In this document: positions 63,413 through 64,000 of the stretch, in pieces
How the letters are laid out: every line of letters starts with the position of its first letter
Position numbering within the stretch: position 1 is the first letter of the stretch
From: Serinus canaria
Lineage: Eukaryota; Chordata; Aves; Passeriformes; Fringillidae
Length of the DNA: 64,000 nucleotides
Direction: 5' to 3'
Assembly (NCBI RefSeq): GCF_022539315.1
Contig: NC_066327.1
Span: 13,184,995-13,248,994 of the forward strand
Translations under genes and position numbers: made by a program
Notes under the pieces: generated by a model
The model's input: only the letters and a program-made list of their open reading frames with translations
Told to the model about the DNA's origin: nothing
The model's database searches: none

Positions 63413-64000
63413 TTACATGTGCATATCCTCTGCACCTGTGCACAGAGATCCTGAGCTGCTGGGCTGCAGAAAAACCCCCCAAGCTTTGCGTTGAGCCACT
63501 GCCTCTGTGCAGCACAGAAATGGAGTTGTAAGGGCTGAGCTGCACTGCTGAAAAATGAGGTACAAGGGCTGCTCGTTACACCAGAATAACCTCACGGGCT
63601 GTGATGGATTTCCCTTGACTTTCTCGAGTGGCATTGCCAATACTGAAAACAAGCAACTTTGGTGTTGTGGAGAGGGGATGAAAATCCAACAGCCCCTCAC
63701 GGGGAGGGTCTGAGGACAGAGCCTGTGTCACACACAGGTGTCAGCACGTGTGGGCATCCCCACCAACAGCTGCCATCCCTGACTTCGAGCCCCCAGGGGA
63801 AAAGGATTTTCTCTGTGTGTCTCCTCTGCCCTCATTCAGTGCTGGTTTTGGCAAATGAGTTCCAGAGGGGTGAGCATGGCCAGGGGGCCTGGCTGTGACC
63901 CTACCCTGCTGTGGGGTGGAGGTGGCACCTGGACCACGGTGGGGTCTCACTGCCTGAGCTCCTGCAGCAGATGTTGGAGCCCAGCAGAGTCATTCCCAGG

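Larger units (their letters stand above)
60040..64000. other. Non-coding unique sequence
   Basis: No gene, RNA or transposon could be supported here. Simple repeats are a T16 tract at 62835-62850 and a TA-rich microsatellite at about 63392-63412. CA/CACA-rich text lies at 62.38-62.43 kb. The last 400 bp are GC-richer and hold overlapping chance frames. Confidence 0.5.

Noticed and set aside
1..64000. CRISPR arrays, operons, phage or prokaryotic defence systems
   Set aside because: No regularly spaced repeats with unique spacers, no gene packing and no ribosome-binding sites. Repeat content and composition are avian.

Overview
This window reads as nuclear, non-coding DNA from a bird. I could not place the species. 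The evidence is (1) several truncated CR1-type LINE tails, the dominant avian repeat; (2) a solo LTR whose sequence I recognise as a widespread avian endogenous retrovirus (ERVL-like) family; (3) moderate to low GC with strong CpG depletion; (4) low overall repeat density; and (5) no bacterial-style gene packing, no operons and no long conserved reading frames. I found no protein-coding gene, rRNA, tRNA or CRISPR array that I can support. The longest open frames lie in GC-rich or low-complexity stretches and are best read as chance.

Layout. 1-7.5 kb: featureless unique sequence with a few simple repeats, ending in a cluster of homeodomain-type TAAT sites. 7.5-7.8 kb: first CR1 tail. 7.8-20 kb: unique sequence with a nested inverted repeat at 17.54 kb. 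20.0-20.4 kb: an older CR1 tail. 20.4-33.9 kb: mostly unique sequence, including a symmetric element at about 24.05 kb. 33.9-34.1 kb: CR1 tail. 35.7-36.25 kb: solo LTR on the minus strand. 38.24 kb and 42.61 kb: a 126-bp sequence present twice at 95% identity. 40.6-41.0 kb: CpG cluster, ATTGG box and possible splice signals. 41.9-43.2 kb: two LINE relics in opposite orientation, with the second copy of the 126-bp repeat between them. 46.9 and 48.3 kb: further reverse-transcriptase relics. 49.28 kb: 34-bp minisatellite. 54-57 kb: three perfect inverted repeats. 58.0-58.8 kb: LINE reverse-transcriptase relic running into a T33 tract. 59.9 kb: A/C-only tract. 60-64 kb: unique sequence.

Nothing here behaves as a working set of genes. 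The transposable elements are dead: they carry internal stops, frameshifts and deletions of the catalytic region. The window could be a gene desert or a long intron. I did not find a convincing undescribed biological system. The best leads are the near-identical 126-bp repeat pair, the hairpin at 56.62 kb, the nested inverted repeat at 17.54 kb and the promoter-like CpG cluster at 40.6 kb.
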